Shown piece after piece: positions 25,229 to 35,076 of a stretch of 64,000 nt of DNA. Location of the stretch: NCBI RefSeq assembly GCF_018860745.1, contig NZ_JAHKPY010000003.1:1-64000 (forward strand), given 5' to 3'. How positions within the stretch are numbered: the stretch's first letter is position 1; each line of letters opens with the position of its first letter. The DNA comes from Zobellia uliginosa. GTDB lineage: Bacteria; Bacteroidota; Bacteroidia; Flavobacteriales; Flavobacteriaceae. The notes beneath the pieces are model-generated. The model made no database searches, was not told the origin of the DNA, and saw only the letters and a list, made by a program, of their open reading frames with translations. Position numbers and translations under genes: made by a program.

Positions 25229-26238
25229 TTTTCTACTGTGGTATAAATACCTAAGATAAAGCTATCAATTGCGGCTAGGGTAACATCTGTCTCATCTTCT
25301 TTTTGGGCCTTGAGAACAAGTACCACGTCATTGAGTGAAATAGTGTGAGAATATGTGATAGTACCTGCAGCATCAGGTTCACTGGCTTCTGTAACTACGT
25401 TAATGGTTCCTCCTGACGACACAAAATTAGAACTTACGATTTCTTCTGATAGTGCGGCTGTTGTACAAACCATTTCATCGGTAACAATTGCATCTAGAAT
25501 CGTATAATTAAATTCTCCGTTTTCCAAGGTAGAGGTTCTGGGTTCACCTTCTACTGTTGCTTCGTTCACTAAAATGGATAGGGGAACATCTAGTGTAATG
25601 TACTCATCGTTTATTTTGTTATAAAACCTTAAGCTACCATCAACAATTGCGTTATCGCATTCAGAAATGGTGGTGATAGCCCCATAATTCGAAAAAGGAA
25701 CCTCAAGGTTTAAACTGGTAGGAGTAGAGGTCTTGAACGTTCCATAGGTTAAAGTGGAGGTGTCCGTAATACTCTCATTTTGCTCGTTCGTCAGGACAAG
25801 ACCGCTTATTAAAATGGTATGTGAATAGGTCTTAACATCTTTGGATACTGCTGTAACTTTTGTATTTATGGCAATATCTCCAGCAGTAGCTGTATTTTCA
25901 CTAATTACGGTTGGTTCTAAAGCAGGTATCGTAGAACAAAAATAATCAGAAGAAACATCATCGGAAAAAAGGCGATAAATTAAATCTGAAGAACCTCCCA
26001 AAGTACTCGTAAGTGTACCTTCGGTAGACGTTTGGTCTAAAAGAAGTCCGCTTTCCAATTCTAACAAAAATGCTTCATCACCATCTATCTTAAAGAAAAA
26101 GGTAGTATCTAATGGGTCATCTTCATTGTCACAGGTAGCAAGGGCAATAGCATCAAAGTCTACATTTTCAATTTGGAGGTCGCCATCGTCACAGGCAGAT
26201 AAAAGGATTAGAATACCTAAAAGCAGCGTTTTCTTCAT
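25225..26238 (-). CDS. Lipoprotein of unknown function with two related halves
   Basis: The 337-residue protein has a lipoprotein signal (LILLSAC, Cys 16). The mature part is acidic, Thr/Ser-rich and beta-stranded, with no known domain. Similar segments recur: TFFFKIDGDEAFLLELESG/GSLRFYNKINDEYITLDVP, and KTYSHTILISGLVLTNEQ/ITYSHTISLNDVVLVLKAQ. This suggests two diverged copies of a roughly 150-residue unit. It is surface or periplasmic. It is convergent with the Smr gene (overlap 25225-25228). Confidence 0.72.
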   Translation of the reverse strand: MKKTLLLGILILLSACDDGDLQIENVDFDAIALATCDNEDDPLDTTFFFKIDGDEAFLLELESGLLLDQTSTEGTLTSTLGGSSDLIYRLFSDDVSSDYFCSTIPALEPTVISENTATAGDIAINTKVTAVSKDVKTYSHTILISGLVLTNEQNESITDTSTLTYGTFKTSTPTSLNLEVPFSNYGAITTISECDNAIVDGSLRFYNKINDEYITLDVPLSILVNEATVEGEPRTSTLENGEFNYTILDAIVTDEMVCTTAALSEEIVSSNFVSSGGTINVVTEASEPDAAGTITYSHTISLNDVVLVLKAQKEDETDVTLAAIDSFILGIYTTVEN

Positions 26239-26306
26239 ATGCCAAATTTAATGGAAATAAAGGACAAGTTTATTGAGAATTAGGGAGAAATTAACTTTAA
26301 TTGAGC

Positions 26307-26314
26307 TAATTTTG
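26307..26314 (+). promoter_or_regulatory. -7 element of the cysteine desulfurase gene
   Basis: TAATTTTG matches TAnnTTTG and lies 26 bases before the ATG at 26341. No well-spaced -33 was found. Confidence 0.4.
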
Positions 26315-26340
26315 AACCCTCTTAATTGAATTTTTCGGGA

Positions 26341-27489
26341 ATGAAAAAGGTTTATTTGGATAATGCGGCCACTACGCAAGTACGTGATAATGTTATTGAA
26401 AAGATGCAGGACGCTTTGGCTAATTTTTACGGCAACCCGTCTTCTACACATAGTTTTGGGCGATCTGCTAAGACTGCGGTAGAAAGTGCCAGAAAAACCA
26501 TTGCAAAATATATAAATGCCCACCCATCGGAAATCATATTTACTTCAGGAGGTACCGAGGCAGATAATATGATTTTGCGTTGCGCTGTTCGGGATTTGGG
26601 TGTAACTACAATAATTACATCTAGAATAGAACATCATGCCGTTCTGCATACGGTTGAGGATTTAGCCAGTGAAAAAGGAACCCGAGTGCTATATGTTGAT
26701 TTAGATAAATATGGTAATCCAGATCTATTACATTTAAAAGCATTGCTTCAAAAGGATGATGGTAAAAAATTAGTAAGCTTAATGCATGTGAATAATGAAA
26801 TAGGGAATAAAATGGATATAGCAACAGTTTGTGAGCTATGTCATTCAAACGGGGCTCTTTTTCATTCGGATACGGTACAGTCTATTGGGCATTATGCCTG
26901 GGATGTTAAAGCGGTGCCTGTAGATTTTATGACTGCTGCGGCCCATAAGTTTCACGGCCCTAAAGGAATAGGTTTTGCTTACGTAAAGAGGAATTCTGGA
27001 TTAAAACCTTTTATATCGGGAGGCTCTCAGGAGCGTGGTAATCGTGCGGGAACAGAATCTTTCCATAATATTGTTGGATTGGAAATGGCTTTCATTGAAG
27101 CGTATGATAACCTAGAAGCAGAAACGGCTTATGTAACTGATTTAAAATCTTATTTTATCGATAGAATGAAGGAGGAGATTCCTGCTGCTAAATTCAATGG
27201 GCATTCCGGAGACATGGATAAGAGTACGTTTACGTTGGTGAACGTTTGTTTGCCAATTGACCCTCAAAAAGCACTGATGCTTTTGTTTCACCTAGATATT
27301 AAAGGAATAGCCTGTTCAAAAGGTAGTGCTTGTCAATCTGGAAGTGACCTGGGTTCTCATGTGTTGACGGAGATTCTGTCCGAAGAAGAGCTTAAAAGAC
27401 CCTCGGTTAGATTTTCGTTTTCAAAATACAACACTAGAGAAGAGTTGGATTATACCGTGCAGGTATTAAAGGAATTTGTTGAAAAATAA
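26341..27489 (+). CDS. Cysteine desulfurase (IscS/NifS family)
   Basis: The ATG at 26341 (MKKVYLDNAATTQV) gives 382 residues; the TTG at 26326 is rejected because the family begins at this motif. It shows TSGGTEADNMIL, the PLP lysine in TAAAHKFHGPKG and the active Cys loop in IACSKGSACQSGSDLGSHVL. It liberates sulfur from L-cysteine for iron-sulfur or tRNA thiolation. No isc/suf scaffold gene is adjacent, so its exact pathway cannot be set. Confidence 0.93.
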   Translation: MKKVYLDNAATTQVRDNVIEKMQDALANFYGNPSSTHSFGRSAKTAVESARKTIAKYINAHPSEIIFTSGGTEADNMILRCAVRDLGVTTIITSRIEHHAVLHTVEDLASEKGTRVLYVDLDKYGNPDLLHLKALLQKDDGKKLVSLMHVNNEIGNKMDIATVCELCHSNGALFHSDTVQSIGHYAWDVKAVPVDFMTAAAHKFHGPKGIGFAYVKRNSGLKPFISGGSQERGNRAGTESFHNIVGLEMAFIEAYDNLEAETAYVTDLKSYFIDRMKEEIPAAKFNGHSGDMDKSTFTLVNVCLPIDPQKALMLLFHLDIKGIACSKGSACQSGSDLGSHVLTEILSEEELKRPSVRFSFSKYNTREELDYTVQVLKEFVEK

Positions 27490-27517
27490 AACTTGCGAAT
27501 TAAGGACAATTGAATAT

Positions 27518-28171
27518 TTATTTCTGTTTACGGTCTTTTCGCTTTTCCCGGTCATAAGGAAATTTACGCGCAGCTAATTTCATCATCCGGTCAATAAGAT
27601 CAGTGGTATTCTTTCCTGATTTTTTATTGATTTTCTTTTCATATTTCCAAAGAAGTTTGCCGCTTGTGCCGTCGCTAATTTTCACACCTATCCTTCCATA
27701 GTTGGCATTTCCTGAAAAGTAATCCATAAAACTAAATTCCGTAGGAATCCCTTTAGAAAGTAGAACATTCAGATCCATATTCCCACTTATAATTCCGTCT
27801 ACACCTAGAATTTTACTAAGTTGTTTAGTAGTATATACATCAATATTGTTGTAGTCAATATTGTTTTGGGATAAGATGGCATTGGTGTTCTTTACATCTT
27901 GAAAGTCCACGTTGAATTTCTTTTTTTGTTTTCTTTTTGAAAAATAAGTCTCCAGTGCATTTTGAACGGCATAACCTTCTTTTTGTTCCAGAGTATTAAG
28001 TTCTTCGTGAGAAATATCATCTTTAAGCTCCAGGTTGGCTAAAAAGGGAACAATGGCCAATACTTGGTGCGTGTCGCTGAGGGCATCAAACTTATCACTT
28101 TCGTAAATGTTTTTTTGGGCGTTAACCAAAATGGAAGTCAAAAGGAGTGCGGCAATAAAAATCTTCTTCAT
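27518..28171 (-). CDS. Secreted hypothetical protein
   Basis: The 217-residue protein has a Sec signal ending at about residue 18 (SILVNAQ). The mature part has an alternating alpha/beta pattern typical of the periplasmic lipoprotein-like group that includes DUF4136 (ALSDTHQVLAIVPF, LGVDGIISGNMDLNV, GKLLWKYEKKIN) and a very basic tail. It follows the TonB receptor by 11 bases and is the last gene of the M23-TonB operon. The function is unknown. Confidence 0.7.
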   Translation of the reverse strand: MKKIFIAALLLTSILVNAQKNIYESDKFDALSDTHQVLAIVPFLANLELKDDISHEELNTLEQKEGYAVQNALETYFSKRKQKKKFNVDFQDVKNTNAILSQNNIDYNNIDVYTTKQLSKILGVDGIISGNMDLNVLLSKGIPTEFSFMDYFSGNANYGRIGVKISDGTSGKLLWKYEKKINKKSGKNTTDLIDRMMKLAARKFPYDREKRKDRKQK

Positions 28172-28182
28172 TGGTATATCTT

Positions 28183-30651
28183 CTAAAAGCGCATGCGTAC
28201 CCTTACGTTCAGCACACGACTTGTCATGAAATTTGGAATAGCAAATTGTTGTTTACTGTCTACATCCCTAACCCATGTATTTGTAATTGAATTTTGATTG
28301 TTGAACAAATTAAATATCTCAACTCCTGCGCTCAGTTCATTAAATCTGTGCAACCAGTGGTTTTTTTGATAGGTTTTGTTTCCACCAACAAAAATATGGG
28401 AAATTCCTAAATCGGCACGCTTATAATCCCTCAATCTTGTGTTATATATGTAAGGATCGGCATAATTTGGAGAACCGCCAGGAACACCGGTGTTGTAAAC
28501 TAAGTTTAGGTACATCTTAAAATTGGGAAACTCGGGAATATAATCTTGGAACAAAACCCCTAACTTTAATCGTTGATCGGAAGGCCTTGCAGTATAGCCT
28601 CTATTGTTACTGTTCTCCTCGGTTTTTAAATAACCTATGCTTACCCAAGATTCCGTTCCGGGAACGAAGGCGCCGTTAAGGCGTAGGTCTGCACCGTACA
28701 CGTATGCCTTGGCATTATTATTCGCTGCATAACGTATGCGAACGTCTTCTAGAGTGTAGGTGTTAACATTCTGTAGTTTTTTATAATATACTTCACTCAT
28801 AAGCGTGAACGGGCGTTCCCACATGTCAAAAGAATATTCGTTGCCCAAGACAAGATGAATGGATTCTTGTGCTTTTACGTCAGGATTAATGGTTCCTGAT
28901 TGATCACGTAATTCCCTGTAGAAAGGTGGTTGGTGGTAAAGACCACCTGAGAATCTAAAAACCATATCCCTTTTCCAATCCGGTTTTAAGGAAACTTGAC
29001 CACGCGGACTAAAAACTGATTGTGAGTTAGATTTTATGTCCTTACCGTTAATTGACCAATGTTGCGCTCTAACACCTAAATTATAGTAAATATCGTGAGA
29101 TGAAATGCTTAGTCTATCACTGAATTGAATATAGCCGGAAAAACGATTGGTCTTTGCAAAATTGATTGCACTAACACCGTCATAAGCTTCAAGTGGGGAG
29201 TCAAAGGGTTTTTCGGGTTGGTTATTGCTAAATTCTGGTAATGGCGGTCTTACAAAAAAGCCAACGGAATCTATGAATTCCGATTCTCGTAGTTGATCTC
29301 GAATATCTTCATGGGTGTATTTTATGCCCCATTCCAATACTTTGTTTTCCACGGTATGATTCCCTTTATGGGAAAAATTAAAAATCAGGGCGTCCAATTC
29401 ATTTCTGGCACGGTTAAATTGTGTGCCTATTCCGCGTAGGTTGGTGGCACTACCGAAAGAATCGCTGTAGAGGTCATTGTTAACATCGCCAAGGGCATAT
29501 TGGGCAATTACATCAGAATATTCTTCTTCTGTAGTATGGTAGAGCGAAGCAATCAGTTTTAAGGTAGTTGTTTCATTTAATAAATAAGTCCCTTTGAGAG
29601 CTCCTAATACAGTATTATATCTATTGTTTTCCTCGCCTTGATAATAGACAATGAGCGATTTAGGTTCTGCAAGGGTTCCGAAATTTGTCTGTCTTTTTAA
29701 TGGTTCATTTTGGTAATCATTAATAGAAATGTTGCCTAAAAAGTCTAAATTAAATCTGTTTGAAAACCGATAGCTTATAAAAGTTTGGGCATCTGCAAAA
29801 GTAGGGTTGAAGTTGGTATTGGTCTGTTGACTGTTAACGAGTAAGGCGTTATTTCTGTAGCGAATACCGGTAATGGCACTTAACTTTTTGTCTTTGGAAA
29901 CGGTTTCTGCAGTTGCACTTGCGCCTAAAAAACTAAGGTCTATTTGGATGCTCGTTTCCAAAGGTTTCTTGTAAGTGATGTCTAAAACAGAGGATAACTT
30001 ATCTCCATATTTAGCTTGAAACCCTCCTGAAGAAAATCTTACATTTTGAACCATGTCACTATTTACAAAACTCATACCTTCCTGCTGAGCAGAACGTACC
30101 AAAAAAGGACGATACACTTCAATTTCGTTTACATATACAAGGTTTTCATCATAATTACCGCCCCTTACATTGTATTGGGTACTTAATTCATTACTTGAAG
30201 AAACACCGGGTAATAGTTTTAAAATGTTCTCAACACCAGCATTGGCTCCTGGAATTTTTCGAACAATTTCAGGACTTACCGTTGTGATTCCTGTAACCGT
30301 TTTTTTGCCGGTTGGGGTAATGGTAACTCCCGAAATTTGTATGGCATCCGTACTCAAAACCGGATTGAATTCAAAAATCTCATTGGTATTGATAATTAAG
30401 TTTTCCAGAACTACATCCTTGAGACCTAGATGAGAAAAAGTAACTGTAATAGCCTCGTCAGCGGTTACTTGAAGTGAGTAAAATCCGTTTGCGTCAGAAA
30501 ACGTTCCGGTAGTTCCTGTTGATATATTTACCTCCTGTAAAGGTTTATTTTCATTGCTTAATACAATGCCCGTAAGTGTAGCGGTCTGTGCACTCGTGTA
30601 GAGTGAAAAACCTAAAAAGATAAAAAGAATACTAAGTTTAGAGCACTTCAA
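28183..30651 (-). CDS. TonB-dependent receptor
   Basis: The 822-residue outer-membrane protein has a Sec signal (to about residue 21). It then has a carboxypeptidase-regulatory-like domain (LTGIVLSNENKPLQEVNIS), a plug (VENILKLLPGVSSSNELSTQ, RGGNYDENLVYVNEIEV) and a long beta-barrel ending in the terminal strand VRVRMRF. It is shorter than SusC and has no SusD partner. It lies between an M23 peptidase gene (7 bases) and a small secreted protein gene (11 bases), a flavobacterial arrangement whose substrate is unknown. Confidence 0.92.
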   Translation of the reverse strand: MKCSKLSILFIFLGFSLYTSAQTATLTGIVLSNENKPLQEVNISTGTTGTFSDANGFYSLQVTADEAITVTFSHLGLKDVVLENLIINTNEIFEFNPVLSTDAIQISGVTITPTGKKTVTGITTVSPEIVRKIPGANAGVENILKLLPGVSSSNELSTQYNVRGGNYDENLVYVNEIEVYRPFLVRSAQQEGMSFVNSDMVQNVRFSSGGFQAKYGDKLSSVLDITYKKPLETSIQIDLSFLGASATAETVSKDKKLSAITGIRYRNNALLVNSQQTNTNFNPTFADAQTFISYRFSNRFNLDFLGNISINDYQNEPLKRQTNFGTLAEPKSLIVYYQGEENNRYNTVLGALKGTYLLNETTTLKLIASLYHTTEEEYSDVIAQYALGDVNNDLYSDSFGSATNLRGIGTQFNRARNELDALIFNFSHKGNHTVENKVLEWGIKYTHEDIRDQLRESEFIDSVGFFVRPPLPEFSNNQPEKPFDSPLEAYDGVSAINFAKTNRFSGYIQFSDRLSISSHDIYYNLGVRAQHWSINGKDIKSNSQSVFSPRGQVSLKPDWKRDMVFRFSGGLYHQPPFYRELRDQSGTINPDVKAQESIHLVLGNEYSFDMWERPFTLMSEVYYKKLQNVNTYTLEDVRIRYAANNNAKAYVYGADLRLNGAFVPGTESWVSIGYLKTEENSNNRGYTARPSDQRLKLGVLFQDYIPEFPNFKMYLNLVYNTGVPGGSPNYADPYIYNTRLRDYKRADLGISHIFVGGNKTYQKNHWLHRFNELSAGVEIFNLFNNQNSITNTWVRDVDSKQQFAIPNFMTSRVLNVRVRMRF

Positions 30652-30658
30652 AAAAGTA

Positions 30659-32350
30659 TTATTTTCTGTAGAAAGTACTGGTTAAGGTATTGGTGTTACC
30701 AACATTATCGGTTACCGTAACCTCTAATTTACATTCTTTCTTATCTAGAATGACATCATCGAAATTATAGGTAAGCGTGTTGGTCTTGGGCTCGTATTCC
30801 ATTAGAATCCATTCCCCGTTTATAGTAGCGGAATAGGTGTCTACACCACTAAGGTCGTCCGTAATACGCACACTAAGGTAATGGTAGTTGTTCAACCATT
30901 GTTTATCCTTGAAGTTTTTAGTTGAAATTTTTGGGGCGATTGTATCTTTTGCCAAAGTGTAGGTACCTAAATTCCTTGTTCTAGTCGTAAAGGTAGTACC
31001 ACGCTTATATGTAGATGTATGAGATGGACGTAAGCGGCTATTAAGGCGTGCTATGAACATTTGTTTCTTTTCGGCTTCGGTGTATTTAGATACATCAAAG
31101 GTAATGGTGAAATTACGGTGGGCGGGAACACGTGCGTTATGTATTCTAACGGTATCGTCGTCTTTCTTTAAATCGATATAGAAATCATCATAAAAAGTAT
31201 TTGCGGGAAAATATACTTTTGCGGCACCTAAATCGTAATTATTAGGTTTTTTTGCAATGACGTAATTTTCGGTTTTCTTTTCTTCCTTATCAACTTTTAC
31301 AGGTTGTTTTTTGCCTTCAACAGGAATAATTGCCTTGGTAAGGTTGCCCTCAAAATCTTTTATCAATAACTCCACTTTATAGCTTAATCCTTCGCGTATA
31401 GCTATTTTACCATCGTTTTCTAGCTTGTTATAAATACTTAGTTTATTGCCAGGAGATTTATAGAGCAATTGTATTCTTTGACGGTATTTGCCATAATAGT
31501 AATAATCAATAAGTGTGTTGATGTATCTAGTTTCTCCAAAAGAGAAAGATTCAAGGTCGTAATCTGTATAGACCTTGCCGTTAACCACCTGTTGAACTGA
31601 ATATAGGCCATTGTGGTTAGCCGCTAGGTCTTGACGGTCATATCCAATAAAACCAAACCCTATAGTACCAGAGGCATATACTGGATCGGCCAAAAAGGTA
31701 CCGTCTTTTTGTCTGGTAAAATGAATTGCGGTAGTATTTTTGTTTTGGTTGATCTGTGCGTCGTCAGATAAAGGGAAACCATAAATTTTCTGCAACGTAG
31801 GATTAGTGGCGTCCCGCACATCAAAACCATAAAGTAAAGGGTTTGTAGGTTTTTCTGAGATGCTACTTCTAATTTCAAAATGGAGGTGAGGACCGGAAGA
31901 CCCTCCTGTATTTCCACCGTATGCTATGATTTCTCCTTTCTCAACTTTTATCTCTGCGTACTCAGGAAAGTCTTCAACTTCGTACGATTTTTTCTTGTAT
32001 TGAAGCTTCTTTATAAAATCTTGAATCTTGGGAGAGAATTTTTGTAGATGGCCGTAAACAGATGTGTAGCCATTTGGATGCGCTATATATAATACTTTTC
32101 CGTAGCCCCAAAGAGAGACCTTTATACGGGTAACGCTACCATCTGCAATGGCATAGATAGGTAATCCTTCCCGCTGTTGCGTTTTTATATCAATGCCCGA
32201 GTGGAAGTGATTAGAACGCAGTTCGCCAAACGTACCCGCTAAAACTAAGGGAATATCTACCGGAGATCTAAACGCATCTTGCGGATACTTCTCTTGAGCT
32301 ATGCCTATAACGGTGATAAAACATAAAAGACCTACAAATAGTTTTCTCAT
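30659..32350 (-). CDS. M23-family metallopeptidase
   Basis: The 563-residue protein has a Sec signal (to about residue 19). The LytM/M23 domain shows zinc ligands H50 and D54 (NHFHSGID), H101 (YGHLQ) and the HLH pair H155/H157 (GPHLHFEIR). A long beta-rich C-terminal region follows. It probably cuts peptidoglycan cross-links or another envelope peptide. It is first in the operon with the TonB receptor and a small secreted protein. Confidence 0.92.
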   Translation of the reverse strand: MRKLFVGLLCFITVIGIAQEKYPQDAFRSPVDIPLVLAGTFGELRSNHFHSGIDIKTQQREGLPIYAIADGSVTRIKVSLWGYGKVLYIAHPNGYTSVYGHLQKFSPKIQDFIKKLQYKKKSYEVEDFPEYAEIKVEKGEIIAYGGNTGGSSGPHLHFEIRSSISEKPTNPLLYGFDVRDATNPTLQKIYGFPLSDDAQINQNKNTTAIHFTRQKDGTFLADPVYASGTIGFGFIGYDRQDLAANHNGLYSVQQVVNGKVYTDYDLESFSFGETRYINTLIDYYYYGKYRQRIQLLYKSPGNKLSIYNKLENDGKIAIREGLSYKVELLIKDFEGNLTKAIIPVEGKKQPVKVDKEEKKTENYVIAKKPNNYDLGAAKVYFPANTFYDDFYIDLKKDDDTVRIHNARVPAHRNFTITFDVSKYTEAEKKQMFIARLNSRLRPSHTSTYKRGTTFTTRTRNLGTYTLAKDTIAPKISTKNFKDKQWLNNYHYLSVRITDDLSGVDTYSATINGEWILMEYEPKTNTLTYNFDDVILDKKECKLEVTVTDNVGNTNTLTSTFYRK

Positions 32351-32488
32351 AATTCTTTGGACAGTGATACGAAATTAGCCAAACGGTTTGAATTCTTGAA
32401 AATATCAAGCATCAAAAATGATACATCTTGTTTAACCAACGTTATTTAAGGGCTTAAAGTATTACTTGAAGAATAAATCAAAAAAGTA

Positions 32489-32519
32489 TTGCTAAGTAAG
32501 GGCAGGTATGTTAACTTTG
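32489..32519 (+). promoter_or_regulatory. Promoter of the zapB-like/zapA genes
   Basis: TTG (32489-32491), a 20-base spacer and TAACTTTG (32512-32519) match the Bacteroidota consensus fully. The predicted transcript starts about 18 bases before the ATG at 32544. Confidence 0.75.
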
Positions 32520-32543
32520 TGTAAAATGCATTGCGTTTGATTT

Positions 32544-32834
32544 ATGAGTGAATTAGTCAAAGTCGTAGACTCGTTAGAGAATAAAATAAGTAAGCTTTTG
32601 CATAAGTTGGAGGTGCTACACCAATCCAATACTAAATTGCAAGAGGAGCTTAATTATCTTAAAGAGGACAAAGACAAAGTGTTGGATTCTGTTTCTATGT
32701 GGGAAGAGAAATACAACTCGTTGAAGCTCGCAAACTCAATGCTTGGCAGTAATACGAATAAAACCGAAGCTAAGCTTAAAATAAATACATTGATCAGGGA
32801 GTTAGACTATTGCATAGCACAACTTTCAGAATAA
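32544..32834 (+). CDS. Small coiled-coil protein upstream of zapA (ZapB-like)
   Basis: The 96-residue protein is almost entirely a heptad-rich helix (VDSLENKISKLLHKLEVLHQ, then TKLQEELNYLKEDKDKV). There is no signal or membrane segment. Its position 15 bases before zapA suggests a cell-division partner such as ZapB. The call is from structure and context only. Confidence 0.75.
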   Translation: MSELVKVVDSLENKISKLLHKLEVLHQSNTKLQEELNYLKEDKDKVLDSVSMWEEKYNSLKLANSMLGSNTNKTEAKLKINTLIRELDYCIAQLSE

Positions 32835-32849
32835 TGTTCAAAAAATAAA

Positions 32850-33146
32850 ATGTCGGAAAAGCTAAAAATTAAGCTTTCTATAGCTGATAGGGTGTACCCT
32901 TTGACCATTGATCCAAGCCAAGAAGAAGGCTTGCGCAAGGCGGCAAAGAACATTGAGCAATTGGCAAAAAAGTTTGAACAAAGTTACGCCGTTCGAGATA
33001 AGCAAGATGTTTTGGCCATGTGTGCCTTGCAATTTGCTTCTAAGATCGAGCAACGTGGTATTGATCAGTCCGAAGGAACCGAAAATGCGACCGAACGTTT
33101 GAAAGCGTTGGATCAATTGGTGACATCTAAGCTAGGTTTAAAATAA
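32850..33146 (+). CDS. zapA: Cell division protein ZapA
   Basis: The 98-residue protein matches ZapA: KLKIKLSIADRVYPLTIDPS (beta hairpin), EEGLRKAAKNIEQLAKKF and KQDVLAMCALQFASKI (central helix), then a coiled-coil tail. ZapA cross-links FtsZ filaments. A 6S-like RNA and rny follow, a gene order echoing the zapA-ssrS neighbourhood of proteobacteria. Confidence 0.9.
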   Translation: MSEKLKIKLSIADRVYPLTIDPSQEEGLRKAAKNIEQLAKKFEQSYAVRDKQDVLAMCALQFASKIEQRGIDQSEGTENATERLKALDQLVTSKLGLK

Positions 33147-33169
33147 ATACGTTCTTTAAAATACATAAG

Positions 33170-33343
33170 TTACTGCCCACATTGGTATTACCTTTTGACA
33201 AACTCAACATTTATTTTGTTTAAAAAGGGTGAGTTTAGATTGTAAAAGCGGGCCCTACTAGTATAGGGATTCTTGATCAGTCTTGTAGCCCTAAACCTGT
33301 TTATTGGAGTTTGTTCAAAACTTCGCTGATGTGGGCTTTTTTT
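33170..33343 (+). ncRNA. ssrS: 6S RNA candidate
   Basis: The 33147-33432 gap has no gene but a clear structured RNA. GCCCACAT (33175-33182) pairs with ATGTGGGC (33329-33336), directly followed by seven T residues (terminator-like end). Inside, ACAAACTC near 33198 can pair with GAGTTTGT near 33308. The central part (around 33240-33300) is largely open, with short hairpins such as CCCTA...TAGGG. A long rod with closing stem and central bubble about 170 nt long is the 6S RNA architecture, and the zapA neighbourhood supports it. 6S RNA would sequester sigma-A RNA polymerase. The exact 5' end is uncertain. Confidence 0.75.
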
Positions 33344-33432
33344 ATGGATTTGTTTGAGTAATGGTGGTCGGTACATGTATTTCCATGTAACTTCTAGTGC
33401 TCAAGCTTGTTCAAACCTAAATTGTTAGATAT

Positions 33433-35001
33433 ATGGATAGTGCAACACTTATAATAGCCGGCATCGTCGGCCTTGCGATTGGATTTGCCATCGCAAAATT
33501 TATGGAAAAGGGAAAGGCATCAAAAACGCTTTCCAATGCCAAAAATGAAGCAAATACGATTCTTAGTGCCGCAAAGACCGAAGGCGAGAATATAAAAAAG
33601 GACAAGATTTTTCAGGCCAAAGAGAAGTTTTTAGAGTTAAAGGCAGAGCACGAAAAAGTTATTATTAACAAAGACAAGAAAATTGGTGAGGCAGAAAAAC
33701 GCACTCGTGATAAAGAGTCGCAAGTTAGTAATGAGTTGGCCAAAAGCAAAAAACTCAACACTCAGCTTGATAGTAAGTTAAAGGAGGTTTCCCATAAAGA
33801 GCAGTTCCTTGAAAAAAAGCAAAGCGAACTAGAAAAGCTTCATAAAAATCAAGTACAACAGTTGGAGGTAATCTCGGGACTTTCTGCAGATGATGCAAAA
33901 GGTCAGTTAATGGAGTCTCTAAAAGAGACTGCAAAAACAGATGCCATGGCCTACATTCAAACAACGGTGGAAGAGGCTAAACTAACTGCTCAGCAAGAAG
34001 CTAAGAAAATTGTTATTAACACCATTCAACGTATAGGAACAGAAGAAGCGGTAGAAAACTGTGTGTCTGTTTTCAACCTAGAATCGGATGATGTTAAGGG
34101 TAGGATTATTGGTAGAGAGGGTAGAAACATCCGTGCATTGGAATCTGCTACGGGTGTTGAAATTATAGTTGATGATACTCCGGAAGCTATTATTCTATCT
34201 TGTTTTGATTCAGTTCGTCGTGAGGTGGCGAGACTTTCGTTGCATAAGTTGGTAACGGACGGTAGAATTCATCCAGCGCGTATTGAAGAGATTGTTAAGA
34301 AGACAGAGAAGCAGATAGAACAAGAAATCGTTGAGGTAGGAAAACGTACGGTTATCGATTTAGGAATTCATGGTTTACACCCAGAATTAGTCCGTGCGGT
34401 GGGTAGAATGAAATATCGTTCTTCTTACGGACAGAACTTGTTACAACACTCTAGGGAAGTTGCTAAATTATGTGGTGTAATGGCTGCGGAGCTTGGGTTG
34501 AATCCTAAGTTGGCAAAACGTGCAGGTCTTTTACATGATATTGGTAAAGTGCCAAATACGGAAGCAGAGGTAGAAACTCCACACGCTATTTTAGGTATGC
34601 AGTGGGCAGAGAAGTATGGCGAGAAACCGGACGTATGTAATGCTATAGGCGCTCACCATGATGAAATTGAAATGAAGACACTTATCTCACCGATCGTTCA
34701 GGTTTGTGATGCTATTAGTGGTGCAAGACCAGGTGCACGTAGACAAGTGTTGGATTCATACATTCAACGTTTAAAAGATTTAGAAGAAGTAGCATTCAGT
34801 TTTGGAGGTGTTCAAAAGGCTTATGCCATTCAAGCAGGGCGTGAACTAAGGGTAATCGTTGAAAGCGAAAAAGTGAATGACGAAAAAGCAGCACAGTTGT
34901 CTTTTGAGATTTCACAAAAAATACAAACAGATATGACATATCCTGGGCAAGTAAAGGTTACCGTAATTAGGGAAACCCGTTCAGTAAACGTAGCGAAATA
35001 G
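33433..35001 (+). CDS. rny: Ribonuclease Y
   Basis: The 522-residue protein has an N-terminal membrane helix ([19 protein letters not shown]) and a long charged coiled coil (about 30-170). A KH domain ([19 protein letters not shown]) and an HD phosphohydrolase domain ([11 protein letters not shown], then [10 protein letters not shown] and GAHHDEIE) follow. It is a membrane-anchored endoribonuclease initiating mRNA decay. The length is as in Firmicutes RNase Y. A bidirectional terminator separates it from the catabolic block. Confidence 0.96.
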   Translation: MDSATLIIAGIVGLAIGFAIAKFMEKGKASKTLSNAKNEANTILSAAKTEGENIKKDKIFQAKEKFLELKAEHEKVIINKDKKIGEAEKRTRDKESQVSNELAKSKKLNTQLDSKLKEVSHKEQFLEKKQSELEKLHKNQVQQLEVISGLSADDAKGQLMESLKETAKTDAMAYIQTTVEEAKLTAQQEAKKIVINTIQRIGTEEAVENCVSVFNLESDDVKGRIIGREGRNIRALESATGVEIIVDDTPEAIILSCFDSVRREVARLSLHKLVTDGRIHPARIEEIVKKTEKQIEQEIVEVGKRTVIDLGIHGLHPELVRAVGRMKYRSSYGQNLLQHSREVAKLCGVMAAELGLNPKLAKRAGLLHDIGKVPNTEAEVETPHAILGMQWAEKYGEKPDVCNAIGAHHDEIEMKTLISPIVQVCDAISGARPGARRQVLDSYIQRLKDLEEVAFSFGGVQKAYAIQAGRELRVIVESEKVNDEKAAQLSFEISQKIQTDMTYPGQVKVTVIRETRSVNVAK

Positions 35002-35024
35002 GTTATTTACTACTTTATACAAAC

Positions 35025-35057
35025 AAAAAGAGAGCCGCATATTGCGGCTCTCTTTTT
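35025..35057. terminator. Bidirectional terminator rny / sulfatase operon
   Basis: A 15-bp stem (35025-35039 with 35043-35057, loop of 3 bases) contains AGAGAGCCGCA. It begins with an A-run and ends with a T-run, so it serves both rny and the minus-strand operon ending at 35077. Confidence 0.92.
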
Positions 35058-35076
35058 GTTTAATGACTATGACCTG

